A stretch of DNA of 64,000 nucleotides. It comes from Juglans regia (taxonomy: Eukaryota > Streptophyta > Magnoliopsida > Fagales > Juglandaceae). This document shows, in pieces, positions 1 to 11,971 of the stretch; position 1 is the first letter of the stretch, and every line of letters starts with the position of its first letter. Where the stretch lies: the NCBI RefSeq assembly GCF_001411555.2, contig NW_023362656.1, forward strand, positions 1 through 64,000, in the 5' to 3' direction. The translations under genes were made by a program, and so were the position numbers. The notes beneath the pieces were generated by a model. It was not told the DNA's origin. It saw only the letters and a program-made list of their open reading frames with translations, and searched no databases.

Positions 1-135
1 AATATAATATATTATATTATAAATGTTTAAGTTATATATTAGGATGTTATATAATATTATTGACAATTAGATTATTGGTTTTTTTGTGAGTGCTTGTTAT
101 ATTTATAAAGTTTAGCAATATGTTTATACATGTTG

Positions 136-300
136 TTAGGGCTGAGCACCGACACTTTCGGAGTCGGAGGGCCCAACCTCCGACTCCGACTCCGACTTTG
201 TCGGAGGTCGAATCCGACCTCCGACTCCGACTCCGAAACATATAAAATCCGCTCCGAATCCGACTCCGACTTGTCGGAGCGGAGTCGGAGCGGAGTAGGA
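136..300. repeat. GTCGGA/TCCGAC-rich repeat, likely a hAT-type terminus
   Basis: A run of degenerate TCCGAC and GTCGGA hexamers follows the sequence TAGGGCTGAGCACCGAC. The arrangement, a TAGG(G)-type tip followed by GC-rich self-complementary hexamers, is the same as at the better supported hAT ends at 11972 and 10833 in this window. I could not find the opposite terminus, so it may be a solo end or a low-complexity relic. The two strands of the tract can fold on each other. Confidence 0.45.
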
Positions 301-379
301 TTTTTTTATTATTTTTTTTTATCTTTTTTAACTTCATATTTGACCCACTTTTTTAAAAAAAAAAAAATTGTGAGCTTTT

Positions 380-1830
380 AAATTTCAATTTTCTCAACAT
401 TACAATCTAAATTAATTAAACTTTTGATTATAACAAAAAATACAACTAAATAAAACAAGTAACATAATAACATGCATTCAAAAATTAAAAAGAAAGTCCT
501 ATTGCAATAGAAACGATGCCGTATTGTATAGTAGTATACTAACTAATATAAATCTATTTTATATATTATATATATATGAAAATTTATAAAAAAAAATATA
601 TGATATATATTATTATATATGAATATTAAAAAAAAGCACCGAAATATTAATAATAAACTAATATACTTGATATATATATATATTAAATCTCTAATCTCTT
701 ATACTTGATATATATATTATATAAATATTAGTTATACTAATAATTATATTAGTATTAGTTATTATTAATACTATATATTATAGTATTATACTAATAGTGA
801 TATTAATTCTATATCACTATTATAGTGATTAGTATAACTATATTAGTATTAGTTATAGTGATTTAGTATAACTATATAATATATTAGTATAAGTTATAAT
901 ACTATAAGTTATAACTGTAGTCTATATTAGCATTAGTATTAGTTATAGCGATTAGCATAACTATATATTAATATTTGCTATAGTGATTTTAATTTAGTAT
1001 AACTATATAATAGTATTAGTATAAATATTATTATATTACACTAGCTATATCACTGAGAGTATTAGTATACTAATGTCTAATACTAATATATCACTATAGT
1101 TAATAGTATCACATAGTAATATAGTATTAGTAATTAATACTATAGTGCTTTATATAGTAATTTCTATATAGGCTTAAAGTGGTTTACTAATAGTATTAGT
1201 ATTAGGCCATAAATCTAATTATTATACTAATGTATATTAGAATTACTAATATATTTATCAAAATGAATATGTTGAGAATTTATTAGGTCAAAAATATAAT
1301 TAATACAAGATATTGTTATATAAAATTGATATGAATAATACTTTAGTTATTATACATTAGTATTATATGTTATTATAAATTTATAGATTAGTGTTTATCC
1401 ATTAGTATATGTATTACAATATTACATGTTGATGTTATGATGCATCTTAGTGTTTATAGTATATTACATATACATTAGTATTACATGCTATTATATTTAT
1501 ACATTAGTAATTTAGAACAACATGGTAGTAATATTGTAAATTTTTAGTAGTATGATATTTACATATAGTCATATACTAAACTATTATTAGTAAATTTAGT
1601 CTATATATTATAGTATAAATATATTATTTAACTAGTATATTATTGAGTTTAACTAATTATATAAGATATATTTGTATAAAATTTAAATAATTAATATATA
1701 GAAAAATACATATATAGTAATTTAGAAAAACACATATTTTGTGCATAATATATAAATTATATTATGCACAAAATACTATACAATGTAGTATATATATTAT
1801 ACTATAAGTTAAGTATAGTAGGAATCTTAC
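380..1830. other. AT-rich DNA without genes
   Basis: About 1.4 kb of extremely AT-rich sequence made of degenerate ATAGTATTAGT-like steps. Reading frames are short and broken in all six frames. No TIR of the CACTA type (CACTACAA) was found here, although it adjoins the 5' subterminal array of the CACTA element and may be part of it or a secondary insertion. Confidence 0.7.
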
Positions 1831-2280
1831 GTTCGAACGTTTGAAGTTAACGTTCGAACGTTAAACTAAGAGGCGGGAATTTTCCCGCTCGATGTTTAAT
1901 ATCTGTGGGATTATTTAGACGTAAGGACGTTTATACTATACGTTCGAACATCAAATCCGTCAACGTTCGAACGTTAGTCAAATTAGTGCGGGAGATTTCC
2001 CGCTCAAATATGGTAACACTTTCATGAAATGTACGTTCGGACGCTTAAGTAGTATGTTCGAACGTTTATCTATAAATCTACAAACGTTCGAACGAGAAAT
2101 TGTGATACATTCGAACATATATGAGGAAAGTGCGGGAACTTTCCCGCTAGATTTCATGTTATATCATAAGAAGGGTTCGTTCGAACGTGTATTTTAAACG
2201 TCCGAACGTTCTGGGCGGGAATAATTTTAGAATTAACGTTCGGACGTTTAAAGTTAACGTTCGAACGTTTAAACTAATAA
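1831..2280. repeat. CACTA 5' subterminal palindrome array
   Basis: The 10-mer CGTTCGAACG occurs six times, with one-base variants (CGTTCGGACG, CGTCCGAACG, CGTTCGAACA) between. The spacers include several GCGGGA(A)-TTCCCGC hairpins. In En/Spm elements such subterminal motifs bind the TNPA product and bring the ends together. That role is inferred here from family knowledge and position. Confidence 0.8.
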
Positions 2281-2340
2281 TTTTAGAACTTAATCAGTCC
2301 GCGCACGGGAGGATGCCCATTATTTCTTTTCTCCCGTGCG

Positions 2341-2462
2341 CGCAACAGAAAGAGAAAGAGAGAGAGAGAGAGAGAGATTTCGACGAGAGAGAGAGAGAGA
2401 GTTAGAGAGAGAGAGAGAGTTAGAGTGAGAGAGAGTTGAGTTAGAGAGTGAGAGAGAGTTGA
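2341..2462 (+). repeat. (GA)n microsatellite
   Basis: An imperfect GA tract with interspersed TTAGAG and GAGTTGAG units. It is followed by GTAAGAT, which could be a splice donor, so the tract could lie in the 5' untranslated leader of the transposase transcript. That is inference only. Confidence 0.75.
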
Positions 2463-2925
2463 GTTTTGGTAAGATAATATTTTTATTTCTTGTCTTTATT
2501 TAAATTTTATGATATTTATAGAATGTGTTTCTGTTATAGAATATTTCTAATAAGTTTGTGTTGTATTTTTTTGAAGGATTGCTTGTTTTGGGAAGTTTGA
2601 AGATTTTGATTTGTAAGAGGATATTGTGAGTGCTAGGTATATTTCTAAACTTTATCAATATGTTGTTGTGATTTGATGCTTACTCTTTATCATATTGTGA
2701 TTATTATTTGTATAGTTTGTAAATAGTTTGTGAGTTATTTTAAATATGTTGTGATATAAATTTAAAATATTGTGTTTATTATTAGAAATATATTGTCATT
2801 AGGCTTTGTTAATACATGTTTATTGCTTACTCAAGTTTAGAAATATGTTAATACATGTGGCATGTTATTTTGTGAATATATTGTGAGTTATTGTGAATAT
2901 GTTGTGATATGGATTTGAAAAATTG
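2463..2925 (+). other. CACTA leader DNA, no ORF
   Basis: AT-rich, non-coding. It contains a stretch (about 2626-2680, GTGAGTGC followed by TATATTTCTAAACTTTATC) resembling 84-135 near the window start, which hints that an old duplication or a second element end lies there. I see no other feature. Confidence 0.5.
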
Positions 2926-3625
2926 TGATAATAATATTTGAAATTAAGTAATAACAAATAAAAGTAACTCTTTAAGAATTATAATAATTAAAATTATATT
3001 ATAACCTTTGAAATTTAAGTATGATAATTAAAATAAGAAACTTTAAGAATAGTAATAATTAAATATTGATAATAATATTTGAAATTAAGTAATAACAAAT
3101 AAAAGTAACTCTTTAAGAATTATAATATTTAAAATTATATTATAACCTTTGAAATTTAATTATAACAATTAAAATTATATTTTAAGAATGATAATAATTA
3201 AAATTATAATATAACCTTTAAAATACTCATCAATAAAAAAGTCTTAAACCTACTAAATAAGTAGAGTTGGAATATGTAAATATACTTATTTATTATAAAC
3301 TAAAGAGAAAGAAAATAAGGATCAAATAGATGTAGGTATAAAAATTATATACTTATTGTCTATAATAAATAAATAACTCACTCAATTAAGTATAACAATT
3401 AAGATTATAATTGTGGAATGATAATAATTAAAATTATATATAACAATTATAATCTCTAAATTTTAGTCTAATTGCTTGACTGTCATAACTAAAATGTGAT
3501 AATAATATTTGAAATTAAGTATAACAATTAAAATAACTTTTTACGAATTATAATAATTAAAATTATAGTATAACCTTTGAAATTAAGTATAACAATTAAA
3601 ATTATACTTTAAGAATGATGATCTT
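2926..3625 (+). repeat. AT-rich tandem repeat, unit about 130-150 bp
   Basis: Two adjacent units (about 2926-3065 and 3066-3215) begin with GATAATAATATTTGAAATTA and run through AACCTTTGAAATTTAA to AAGAATGATAATAATT. A third unit (about 3497-3622) follows after a non-homologous gap of about 280 bp. The block lies between the subterminal array and the transposase gene of the CACTA element. Confidence 0.7.
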
Positions 3626-3800
3626 GTACACAACGAGGGAATATTATCTTGAAGAAATGTTGAAATTTTAATTTAATTGCTTGACTGTCATAGTCTCTTC
3701 GGCCTTGAGAGTTGTCAAGGTCGGACAGTTTGTGACGGTTAAGTAATTAGACTAAAATTTAAACATTTCTTCAAGATAATTCTCCCTCGTTGTGTACAAG
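3623..3800 (+). repeat. long foldback (about 68-bp arms) upstream of TNP2
   Basis: The arm at 3623-3690 starts CTTGTACACAACGAGGGA. It is nearly the exact reverse complement of the arm at 3733-3800, which ends TCCCTCGTTGTGTACAAG. The mismatches are scattered and the loop is about 42 bp. A transcript of either strand would form a long imperfect hairpin. It sits about 560 bp before the TNP2 start codon. It could be a nested foldback element, a regulatory structure, or a small-RNA precursor. Confidence 0.8.
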
Positions 3801-3963
3801 GCACGAAACTTAGGGTCACATAATTATCTTCCATCTCTCTTTAATTTAACAATATAACACTACTTGAATGTGACATTGTTAATGTAAACAACATGGAGAC
3901 ATTGTTAGTATGATTTTTTGCTAGATGCGTGTGACATTGCATAAATACCCTTAGACCCGTTCG

Positions 3964-3997
3964 GGAATCAGTGTACATTTATGTGTCCACTGATTCC
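3964..3997 (+). repeat. 10-bp stem hairpin in TNP2 leader
   Basis: GGAATCAGTG at 3964-3973 pairs exactly with CACTGATTCC at 3988-3997 across a 14-nt loop. No function can be assigned. Confidence 0.6.
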
Positions 3998-4357
3998 TGA
4001 ATTGTCCAGTGTGGACAGTTTGAGATTATATTATCTGTAGTACACATTTTTGTTACTCGCTACTTTCCACGTTTAATATGAAGTTTCGGTATCTTCTTCT
4101 ATTGTTCTTCGGGTATACTGTTCGTAGGGTCACAATCCTGATATTTGAACATGTATACTTGGAGAATTATGGGGAGGTGCTGCCGGAATTTCTACTAACG
4201 TGGAAATTAGTAGAGTGACGAGATTTGTGTAATATGGAGAATATAATCTCGAATGGGATAGGACCAACTACCTTATCAAAAAATTAATGAGAATTGGAGG
4301 CAAGACATGCATGTGAATTTTCAATGTACGTGTTATTAATATCTGGATGTTTTAGAA

Positions 4358-7300
4358 ATGGACAAAAATTGGATGCGTCTGGACGATAGACTTGGAAAGG
4401 ATTACGTACCCTATGCATGTGGAGTAAGAACTTTCATTGATTTTGCACGGGCCTCTGCTGATAGTCGTGGTTACATTAAGTGTCCATGTCGAGGGTGTAA
4501 AAATTTGTGTGCGATAGGATTGGATGAAGTAGAGCGTCATATATTTGTGAACGGTATGGATCTGGGGTATACGCGATGAGTACTGCATGGTGAGCCGTAT
4601 GAAGGGTCAGCAGATGTATTGGTCGATCATCACAATTATTTACGGCACATGGATGATGATTATGAGCATGATGAGATGGAGGAGATGTTGGGTGACATTG
4701 GAGCTGGGATGTTTATGGATGAGGTTAATGACAATGCCTCAAGTGGTGGATCAGGGACTGATTGTGAAAATTTTCCTTCACTGTGGGAAGATGCAAAGCG
4801 CGAGCTTTACCCAGGTTGTACAAAACATTCCAAAATGTCGTTTATTGTGCGGTTGCTTCACATAAAATCATTGTGTGAGATGTCGACGAAAGTAATAAAC
4901 ATGGTATTGGACTTATTTAACGAGGTGCTTCCCGAAGGGTCTGCATTGCCTAAGAACTTTTTTGAAGCGAAACAGTTGAGAAAGAGATTAGGATTTGAGT
5001 ACAAGTCCATACATGCATGCAAGAATGATTGTGTATTGTTCTGGAAGGAGAACGAGGAGATACAAGCATGTCCTGTATGTGGAGAGTCGAGGTGGAAAGG
5101 TAAGAAAAACGTGCCGGTTAAGGTGTTGCGGTATTTTCCCTTGAAACCTAGGTTGCAAAGACTATATATGTGTAAGAAAACAGCTCATGATATGAGGTGG
5201 CACGAGGAGAAAAGAGTTAAGAATGACGCATATACGAGGCATCCAGCTGATTCACTTGCGTGGCAGTCTTTCGATAATCAGTATCCAGAGTTTGGGATAG
5301 AAGCTCAGAACGTGTGCCTGGGACTCACAACCGATGGATTCAACCCTTTTGGGAATATGAGTACAAGTTATAGCACTTGGCCCTTGGTATTGATTCCGTA
5401 CAATCTTCCACCATGGAGGTGCATGAAGGCGCCAAACTTTTTGTTAACTTTACTCATCCCTGGCCCTAGATCACCTGGGAATGATATTGACGTATTCATG
5501 CAGCCATTGATTGAAGAGTTGAAAGAGTTATGGGAAACAGGCGTTAGAACTTATGATGCATCTAAGTCGACATCTTTTCATATGCATGCTGCGGTAATGT
5601 GGACCATAAATGATTTTCAAGCGTATGGGAATCTTTCCGGCTGTAGTACGAAAGGGAAGTTAGCGTGTCCGACGTGTAATAAAGAAACTACTAGTAAGTG
5701 GCTAAAATATTCTCAGAAGTTGTGTTTCATGGGTCATCGACATTATTTACCTGCAAATCATGCATGGAGAAGAGAATGTGCCAAGTTTGATGGGAGAGTA
5801 GAGGATAGGATTGCACCAAAAGAGTTGTCTGGAGAAGAGATAGTGGAACAACTGCAAAATGTTAGAGCGAACAATTTTGGCAAAGGTCGGGGAAAGAACA
5901 AGAGAAAACGAGCCGTATCAGAATTGAATTGGACAAAACGTAGTATTTTTTTTGATTTGCCGTATTGGTCGTCATGCAAGTTGCGACATAGTTTGGATGT
6001 AATGCACATAGAGAAGAATATTTGTGATAATATACTAGGTACATTGATGAGTATTAACAAAAAGACGAAAGACACGATCAAGACGAGGAAAGATCTTGAG
6101 AGAATGAGAATTAAACATAATCTGCATTTGCGGGTGGAAGGCAACAGGGTGGTCATGCCGCATGCATGTTTTACGATGACGAGGGAGGAGAGGATTGATT
6201 TCTGTAAATGGTTGCAAGGTGTGAAGTTGCCAGATGGTTATGCTTCAAATATTGGTAGATGCGTGAGTCTTGATGATTGGAAAATCAATGGATTGAAAAG
6301 TCATGATTGTCACGTATTTTTGCAGAAGTTATTACCTGTGGGAATTCGTGGGAAGCTGACATCTAATGTACGTGTCGCTATATCTGAACTATGTATGTTT
6401 TTCAAGGATTTGTGCGCTCGGGTAGTAAATCGAGATGTGTTGTCGAAATTGGAAGAAGACATTGCTACTATACTATGTAAATTCGAGCAGATCTTTCCAC
6501 CATCATTTTTTGATGTCATGGTCCATTTAGCAATACATTTACCGCGAGAGGTACTTCTAGGTGGACCGGTGCAGTTCCGTTGGATGTATCCAGTTGAAAG
6601 ATATTTGTGTCGATTGAAGCGCACTATTGGGAATAAAGCCAAAGCTGAGGGTTCAATAGCAGAGGCTTATATACACGATGAATGGTTAACATTTTGCTCT
6701 CTATATCTTCGTGGTGTTGAGACACGATTTAGCCGTCAAGAGCGAAATGCTGATCTTGCTACTCCGCCTCCTCGTGAGCTATCAGTGTTTTCCCAGAATG
6801 TACGACCCTTGGGTGCACAAACAGGTTACGATTTAATTGATGGAGAGTTGGGTAAGGTTCAGTGGTATGTGCTAAATAACTGCCGAGAGATTGATGATTA
6901 TCTTAGGTATGTCATTTAATTTATTTGAATAATTATAGTTTTCTTTAAATTAATTAGAATTGTTGTGCTCAAAATATACTTTTTTTGCAACATGTTATAA
7001 CAGTGACCACATGGACAAACTTAGAACGGAAGGCGTAGAAAATATAGAGGCAAGACACGAGGAAGAATTTCCCGGATGGTTTGAAGAACGGGTATGAACT
7101 AAAATTATATATATGTTATATTGTGAAATTTTTAACTCTGGATAATAAAATAATAAATATATACTATTTCAATTTTTAGATTTTGGAACAACGTGCTCGT
7201 GATCCCTGATCAATTTCTTCTGAATTGTATGCATTGGCCCGTGGTCCCTCAAATAGAGCACTTCGATATACTGCATGCACGGTTCGAGGTTATAGATTCC

Positions 7301-8006
7301 ATACTTTGGACCGTGAACGTAATAGAAAGACTCAAAACTGTGGTGTGTTGGTGGAGGGGAGTCATGGAACAGATGATATTAACTATTATGGTGGCATACG
7401 TGATATTATCGGATTGAAATATCTGGGTGGGTCTGTAACATATGTCTTCAAATGTGATTGGTGGGATCTAGGCGGTGGTCGGGTTTCGATACATAGGGAT
7501 AATCACTTTACGAGTGTCAATACTGCATCTAAATGGTACGAAGATGATCCATTCGTATTGGCTTGTCAAGCTACCCAAGTCTATTACTTGATTGATTCAA
7601 TGAAAAGTGCTGATGAAGATAGTGGGGAGATAACTTGGCGAGTTGTACAAAAATTTGTTCCTCGAAATATATATGAAGCAGGAACGAGTGCAGATTACGA
7701 GAATAGTGGAATGAAGATGACAATCCGATTGTTGAGGCATACCAGGAAGATGGAGAGGGTATTAACTTGTTTGTTGACCTCGGTGCACTCGAGTTGCTCC
7801 CCTTGTGTAGAGATGATGTCCCACCCGTACATCTCGACCCGTCTGTATTAAATGATCATTCAATTCAAGTCAGTTTGGAGGAAGATGAAGAAGACGAGTC
7901 AGAAGATGAATACGAATCAGAATCCAGGCAGGAGGTGGATAATGATGATGAAGATGTTATTGATGCAGATTCTGAAACAACTATGGAAAATTCATCTGAA
8001 GAGTAA
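4358..8006 (+). pseudogene. TNP2-type CACTA transposase, three exons, inactivated
   Basis: Transposase of the plant TNP2 (En/Spm TNPD) family, which cuts and integrates the CACTA element in the nucleus. Exons read 4358-6906, 7004-7091 and 7180-8006, with GT/AG borders and phase kept (AG|T gives Ser at the first junction). Recognisable parts in order: the N-terminal transposase-associated region (MDKNWM..., with a cysteine-rich patch CPCRGCKN), the transposase core with DGFNPFGNMS near codon 325 and LDVMHIEKNICDN near codon 550, a DUF4218-like block (GGPVQFRWMYPVERYLC near codon 740), and a DUF4216-like block in exon 3 (GGSVTYVFKCDWWDL). The C-terminus is acidic. Lesions: a TGA at 4577-4579, where the family has Trp after GYTR; a second TGA at 7207-7209, probably from CGA; and a frameshift near 7700-7720, after which the acidic tail continues in another frame. 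The open stretch of 766 codons after the first stop is otherwise intact, so decay is recent. The start is chosen because it gives the conserved MDKNWM N-terminus. Confidence 0.9.
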
Positions 8007-8107
8007 AAGTACTAAATATTTTATTTATATAGGTGACTATAAAATATCTTAAATTTTTATAATTTCTTCTAATTAATTTTCTTTGATATAATTAATTATT
8101 TTAAAGA

Positions 8108-9790
8108 ATGCCGCCAAAACGACAACGAAGAAATGTGCCTCCGCCAAGTCCAAGTCCTGAATCCATTGAGGACTCCCCACTCGAGGAATCCGTTCCTGAA
8201 GATCAAGCAAACACAGAAGAGAACAACAGCCAGTCGACACCTACCAGTAAGGAAATATTGTCGTTGATAATTATATATATAGTTAATACTTTTTTCTCAA
8301 TAACTATATAATTTTAATTATAGTATATCTATTATCATGTAGTTGAGGCATCTGCATGTCGCGGTCGTGGTTATACACGTGGAATCTCTCTTGAAAAAAA
8401 TAGAAGGCACGGTAAACTGAAGGTCACAATTCTTGATAATTCTACTGGAGGAGTGGATGATAGTGCAGCAGTGCTTTCCTCTTATATTGGCATAGTAGTT
8501 CAAGCTTATGCTCTATTTTATGTGCGCTCATAGCGAGATGTTCCGAATGAGATTAAGGAGCACATTCGAAGTCGTGTGCTGGTGAGTTTACTTTTCAGTA
8601 CATTTTTTTCACCTAGATTAATATATTATATTTTTGACCTGATTCCTTTGTTAGGATGAATTCGACCTTGACTTTGGCCGTAGCGAGGATTTGAGAACCG
8701 TGAATGAGTTGATGGCTACACTATTCCGACGTCGCAAAGGACGATGTCATGACCACTTCAAGAAGTTTGAGACGTTGGAAGAGGCTGTGCAGTCTCCTTT
8801 TCAGCAGATGAAGTTAGATGATTGGAGAAATTGTTGTGATCTTTTCGCATCTCCAGATTATCAGGTATTTTATATTTATATATTTTAATTATTTACATTC
8901 ATATTCGTTCTATATATTATATGTATACATATTACAATTAATATTTTTAATATATTTTATAGCACTTGAGTTCTACAAATGCACATAATAGATCCGCTTT
9001 GACTGTCCACCATCGTGCCGGTTCAAGATCATTCCACCGTCTTGCTGAAAAAATGGTAATTAAAAAATTATATAATTCATTTATTTTCCTAATATTCTTT
9101 CTGATAAGTACTAACATTATCTTTTTAAAATTGCTAATATTGTCGCTTTGTTAGAAACGTGATGATCCTGAAAATTTTTCCCTCATTCATGTCTATGCTG
9201 CTGCTCACACTAATGAGCATAGTGAGTGGATGGATCCTGTCGCTGCAGATAATTATGTAAGCAGTGTTAATTTTGTTAAATAAATTTTTTATAGAACATT
9301 TTAATAGTTTATTTCTTATTTCTATTTCTTTTAATACGTCACTAATTATTTACGATCATTACCTTTTAAATTGCAGAGCAAAATGTTGGAGATGCAGTCG
9401 ACTTCTGCGGAATCCTCTCCCAGTGACATAGACATATTCACCCAAGTGCTCGGGCCGCAGTCTAGTATGGCAAGAGGTTTGGGACGATCTATCAAGCATA
9501 AATGTTCATCCTCCTCAACCTCATCGGCTTCACAAATTAATAATCTTACAGTAGATTTAGAAGCTGCACGGCGTGAGAATGAGTATATGAGGTCGAGACA
9601 GCAAGAGTTAGAGTCTCTCTTAGAACGACAGTCTCATTTAGAGACGCGTTTGCAGGACCAACAGAGAGACCAGGAGGAAAGAATACGCAGCGAAGTGCAA
9701 GAGCAAGTGCAACGAGAGATGATGGTGCAAATGGAGCGTGTTATGTCGTTGCAACAGAATCCCCGTGGGCGAGGGAAAAAGAAGAAATAA
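8108..9790 (+). pseudogene. TNPA-like second CACTA gene (Ptta/En/Spm transposase family), six exons
   Basis: Second protein of the CACTA element, related to the plant Ptta/En/Spm (transposase_24) family, which binds the subterminal motifs. Exons are 8108-8246, 8343-8581, 8655-8864, 8963-9055, 9155-9256 and 9377-9790. All introns have GT/AG borders and the phases join without a shift, giving 399 codons including stop. Conserved stretches are RGRGYTRG, IKEHIRSRVL, DLRTVNELMATLFRRRKGRC and NRSALTVHHRAGSRSF. The last exon has the typical MLEMQST and VLGPQSSMARGLGR segments, followed by a long charged coiled coil and a basic tail ending GRGKKKK. One in-frame TAG at 8531-8533 (exon 2, after YVRS) breaks it. 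CAG to TAG is a plausible origin. The gene follows TNP2 by about 100 bp in the same orientation. The start is inferred from the Pro/Ser-rich N-terminus common in this family. Confidence 0.85.
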
Positions 9791-9924
9791 ATTTTATCAA
9801 TATTTCTGACTAGTTTTAATATCTAATTTTGTACTTTTATAAGACATTGTTTCTTGTTAATTGGGTATGTAATATGATACCATTGGTATTTTGTTTTTAA
9901 ATTTTATGAAATTAGTATTTCTGA

Positions 9925-10350
9925 TCTGTACGTTCGAATGTAAATAAAAATCGTTCGAACGTTGGTTCATACTGTAACAAACGTTCGAACGTAAATACAA
10001 TTGAATCGTTCGAACGTTAAACCGACTAACGTTCGAACAAAGAACTTGCATTCGGACGCTCCTTCGTTTACATTCGAAATAACGTCCGAACATTAAACGC
10101 GCTACGTTTGAACATTTACGTTTACGTTCGAACAAATATTCGAACGTTTATTGTAATTAACGTTCGGACGCATTAACATGCGAACGTAAATATGATACGT
10201 TCGAACGATATACAACAAACGTCAACTTCTCTCATTCGAACGCCAATCGGGTCGGGTATAACGTCCGAACGTTTAATTTTACGTCCGAACGTGATTTTCT
10301 GTGACAGTTCATAACCGTCACAAAAAAAGGAACGTTCGAACGTTGTACCG
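9925..10350. repeat. CACTA 3' subterminal palindrome array
   Basis: Counterpart of the 5' array: at least five exact CGTTCGAACG copies plus many one-base variants, in both orientations. No gene is here. The short reading frames are by-products of the repeat. Confidence 0.8.
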
Positions 10351-10548
10351 AATGGAACACTTCCAACCGTCACTAAAAATATTTTTTGTGACGGTTGAAC
10401 AGTAAACCGTCACCAAATGTTTTCTGTGACGCACTTTACGTGACGGTCATGGTGACGGTTTCAAACCGTCACCAAATATGTTTAGTGACGGTTTGCCATT
10501 TTTTTGTGACAGTTTCTTCTGTCACAAAATACACATTCTGTTGTAGTG
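10300..10548 (+). repeat. CACTA 3' terminal region and TIR
   Basis: Inverted and direct copies of GTGACGGTTT / AAACCGTCAC fill 10300-10510. They are followed by TTCTGTCACAAAATACACAT and the terminal TTGTAGTG. GTGACGGT-type terminal motifs next to a CACTACAA tip are typical of this branch of plant CACTA elements. The 3-bp target duplication at this side is TCT (10549-10551). It cannot be verified because the 5' end was not found. Confidence 0.8.
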
Positions 10549-10832
10549 TCTCTTTGTATTCATATCAATGCAACATCAGAAATTTTGAAAAGTAAAATTA
10601 ATCCTAAATTATTTTCTTCACAAATCAAAAATTACTAACAACTTAACGGCTAAAATTTCCTAGGACATAAAATTACTAACGATAGAAAAGGATATACATG
10701 TAGTCGTTACATTTCATAGTTCACTTCAAAATTACGAACAGCTAACGGCTAAACTTAATCCCATTAGTCCCACCTTAATTACGGACAAAGAAAACATTTT
10801 GCCCATTAACCCCACCTTAATTACTTGTAATA

Positions 10833-10935
10833 CATAGGAGTGTTCATCTGGGTTCCGACTCGGGAACTCGGCTATAACCAGATTGGAACCGGAGTTTCAA
10901 ACCCGAGCCGGAACCTGGGTGGATCCCGGTTTTTG
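10833..10935. repeat. old hAT terminus with GGTTCC/CCGGG motifs
   Basis: TAGGAGTGTTCATCTGGG is followed by CCGAGCCGGAACC-type repeats. This resembles the 5' tip of the full hAT at 11972 (TAAGCCTGTTCATCCGGG). The same terminus is in copy 2 at about 61334-61437. A partner 3' end was not found in either copy. The inverted paralogue near 44510 lacks the whole insert, so this is a deletion derivative older than the duplication. Confidence 0.65.
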
Positions 10936-11963
10936 AAACTTCAGAACCATTTTTTTTTTTAAGTAAAATCCTTTATTTTATTAATTTTTTTTCTAAGAAG
11001 TCAAGTTCATGAAACACATAATATTTGTGTTCTAAAAATACTAAATGCATGTAAAACAAAAAAACAGATTCAATATTCATTTATGCATGCATCACAATGC
11101 AATCCACTACATATTACACTAATGGTATTTATAAATTACATTACCAATTTCACAATTACAAGAAATGAGTTACAAAATCAGAAACACGGTCTTCCCATCA
11201 GCCAAATAATAATTCATTGTCAATTCTTGTAGCCGAGAAATCAAAAAGCTTATTAACTAGTTTTGCATATTATATTCAAATAGAATATTAAAAAAGAGTA
11301 TAGAAAATGAGTATAAAAATTGATGGTTTTATGTATAAAGATTGCAGCACCTCAAAATGGTTTTGAAATTAATGACGATACATCAAAATAATGTTAAGAA
11401 ATGCACCCAAACAGTCCTAGTTAGTTAAAGGGTAATCATAAAAAAGATGCATGTCAGATTCAATATCACCTAAAATAGTCCATTGTATGCTTGCAAATGC
11501 ATGTGCTAGTGTTTGGCAATAATGTTTTAGTACAATTGATTAGGTGCAGCAATAATGTTTGGCAAGAATCAAAGATTTTATATGAGATGAACTCAATAGT
11601 TTTCAATGAATAAAAGTACGTAACCAGATTTAATAAATAAAAAACTTCAACTAACAAATGCATAATTCAAGCAAATGCATATAATAACAAAATTTATTCT
11701 TTATTACTAATACACCAACAAATTTAAATGGAAATCTCACTTCAAGGGAGAGTGCTCCAAGCAAAATGGAAAGAATGTGAGAGAAAATATGAGAAATTGA
11801 ATTGTAATTTTCTATATAAAATTCACAATTATCTCCTGATAGGATATATTCATGATTCCCGTAATAGAATTGGGAACAAGCAAGAGTAGAAAAAGTCCTT
11901 TTCATTAGTTACTATTCACCATTCCACTCTCTATACTCTATAAAAAATACTCTCATATCTTAT
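10936..11963. other. anonymous AT-rich DNA of the duplicated unit
   Basis: No coding region, RNA gene or further repeat structure is supported. The same sequence lies at 61438-62480. Reading frames here (for example 11651-11905 on the - strand) are present in both copies but show no recognisable protein motif. Confidence 0.6.
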
Positions 11964-11971
11964 GAAAAAGC

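Larger units (their letters stand above)
1831..10548 (+). mobile_element. CACTA (En/Spm) DNA transposon with two transposase genes
   Basis: The element is defined by matching subterminal arrays of the palindrome ACGTTCGAACGT at 1831-2280 and 9925-10350. A TNP2-type transposase gene and a second TNPA-like gene lie between them on the + strand, in the usual En/Spm order. The 3' tip reads TTGTAGTG at 10541-10548, the reverse of the CACTACAA terminus. The sequence after it (TCTCTTTGTATTCATATC) matches the paralogous empty site near 61030, which fixes the right border. The 5' TIR is not recognisable, so the left limit given is the start of the subterminal array, not the true end. Both genes carry inactivating lesions, so this copy is probably non-autonomous. 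Confidence 0.85.

Noticed and set aside
47..381. Open reading frames on both strands over the GTCGGA tract
   Set aside because: They translate a hexamer repeat into Arg/Ser- or Asp/Ser-rich peptides with no conserved domain. They are by-products of low complexity.
3848..3855. ACACTACT near 3848 as the CACTA 5' terminus
   Set aside because: It lies inside the element, downstream of the 5' subterminal array, and lacks the following CAGAATGTGTATTTTGTG of the 3' TIR.
5758..6642. Minus-strand frames inside the TNP2 gene
   Set aside because: They lie opposite to conserved transposase codons and have no motif of their own.
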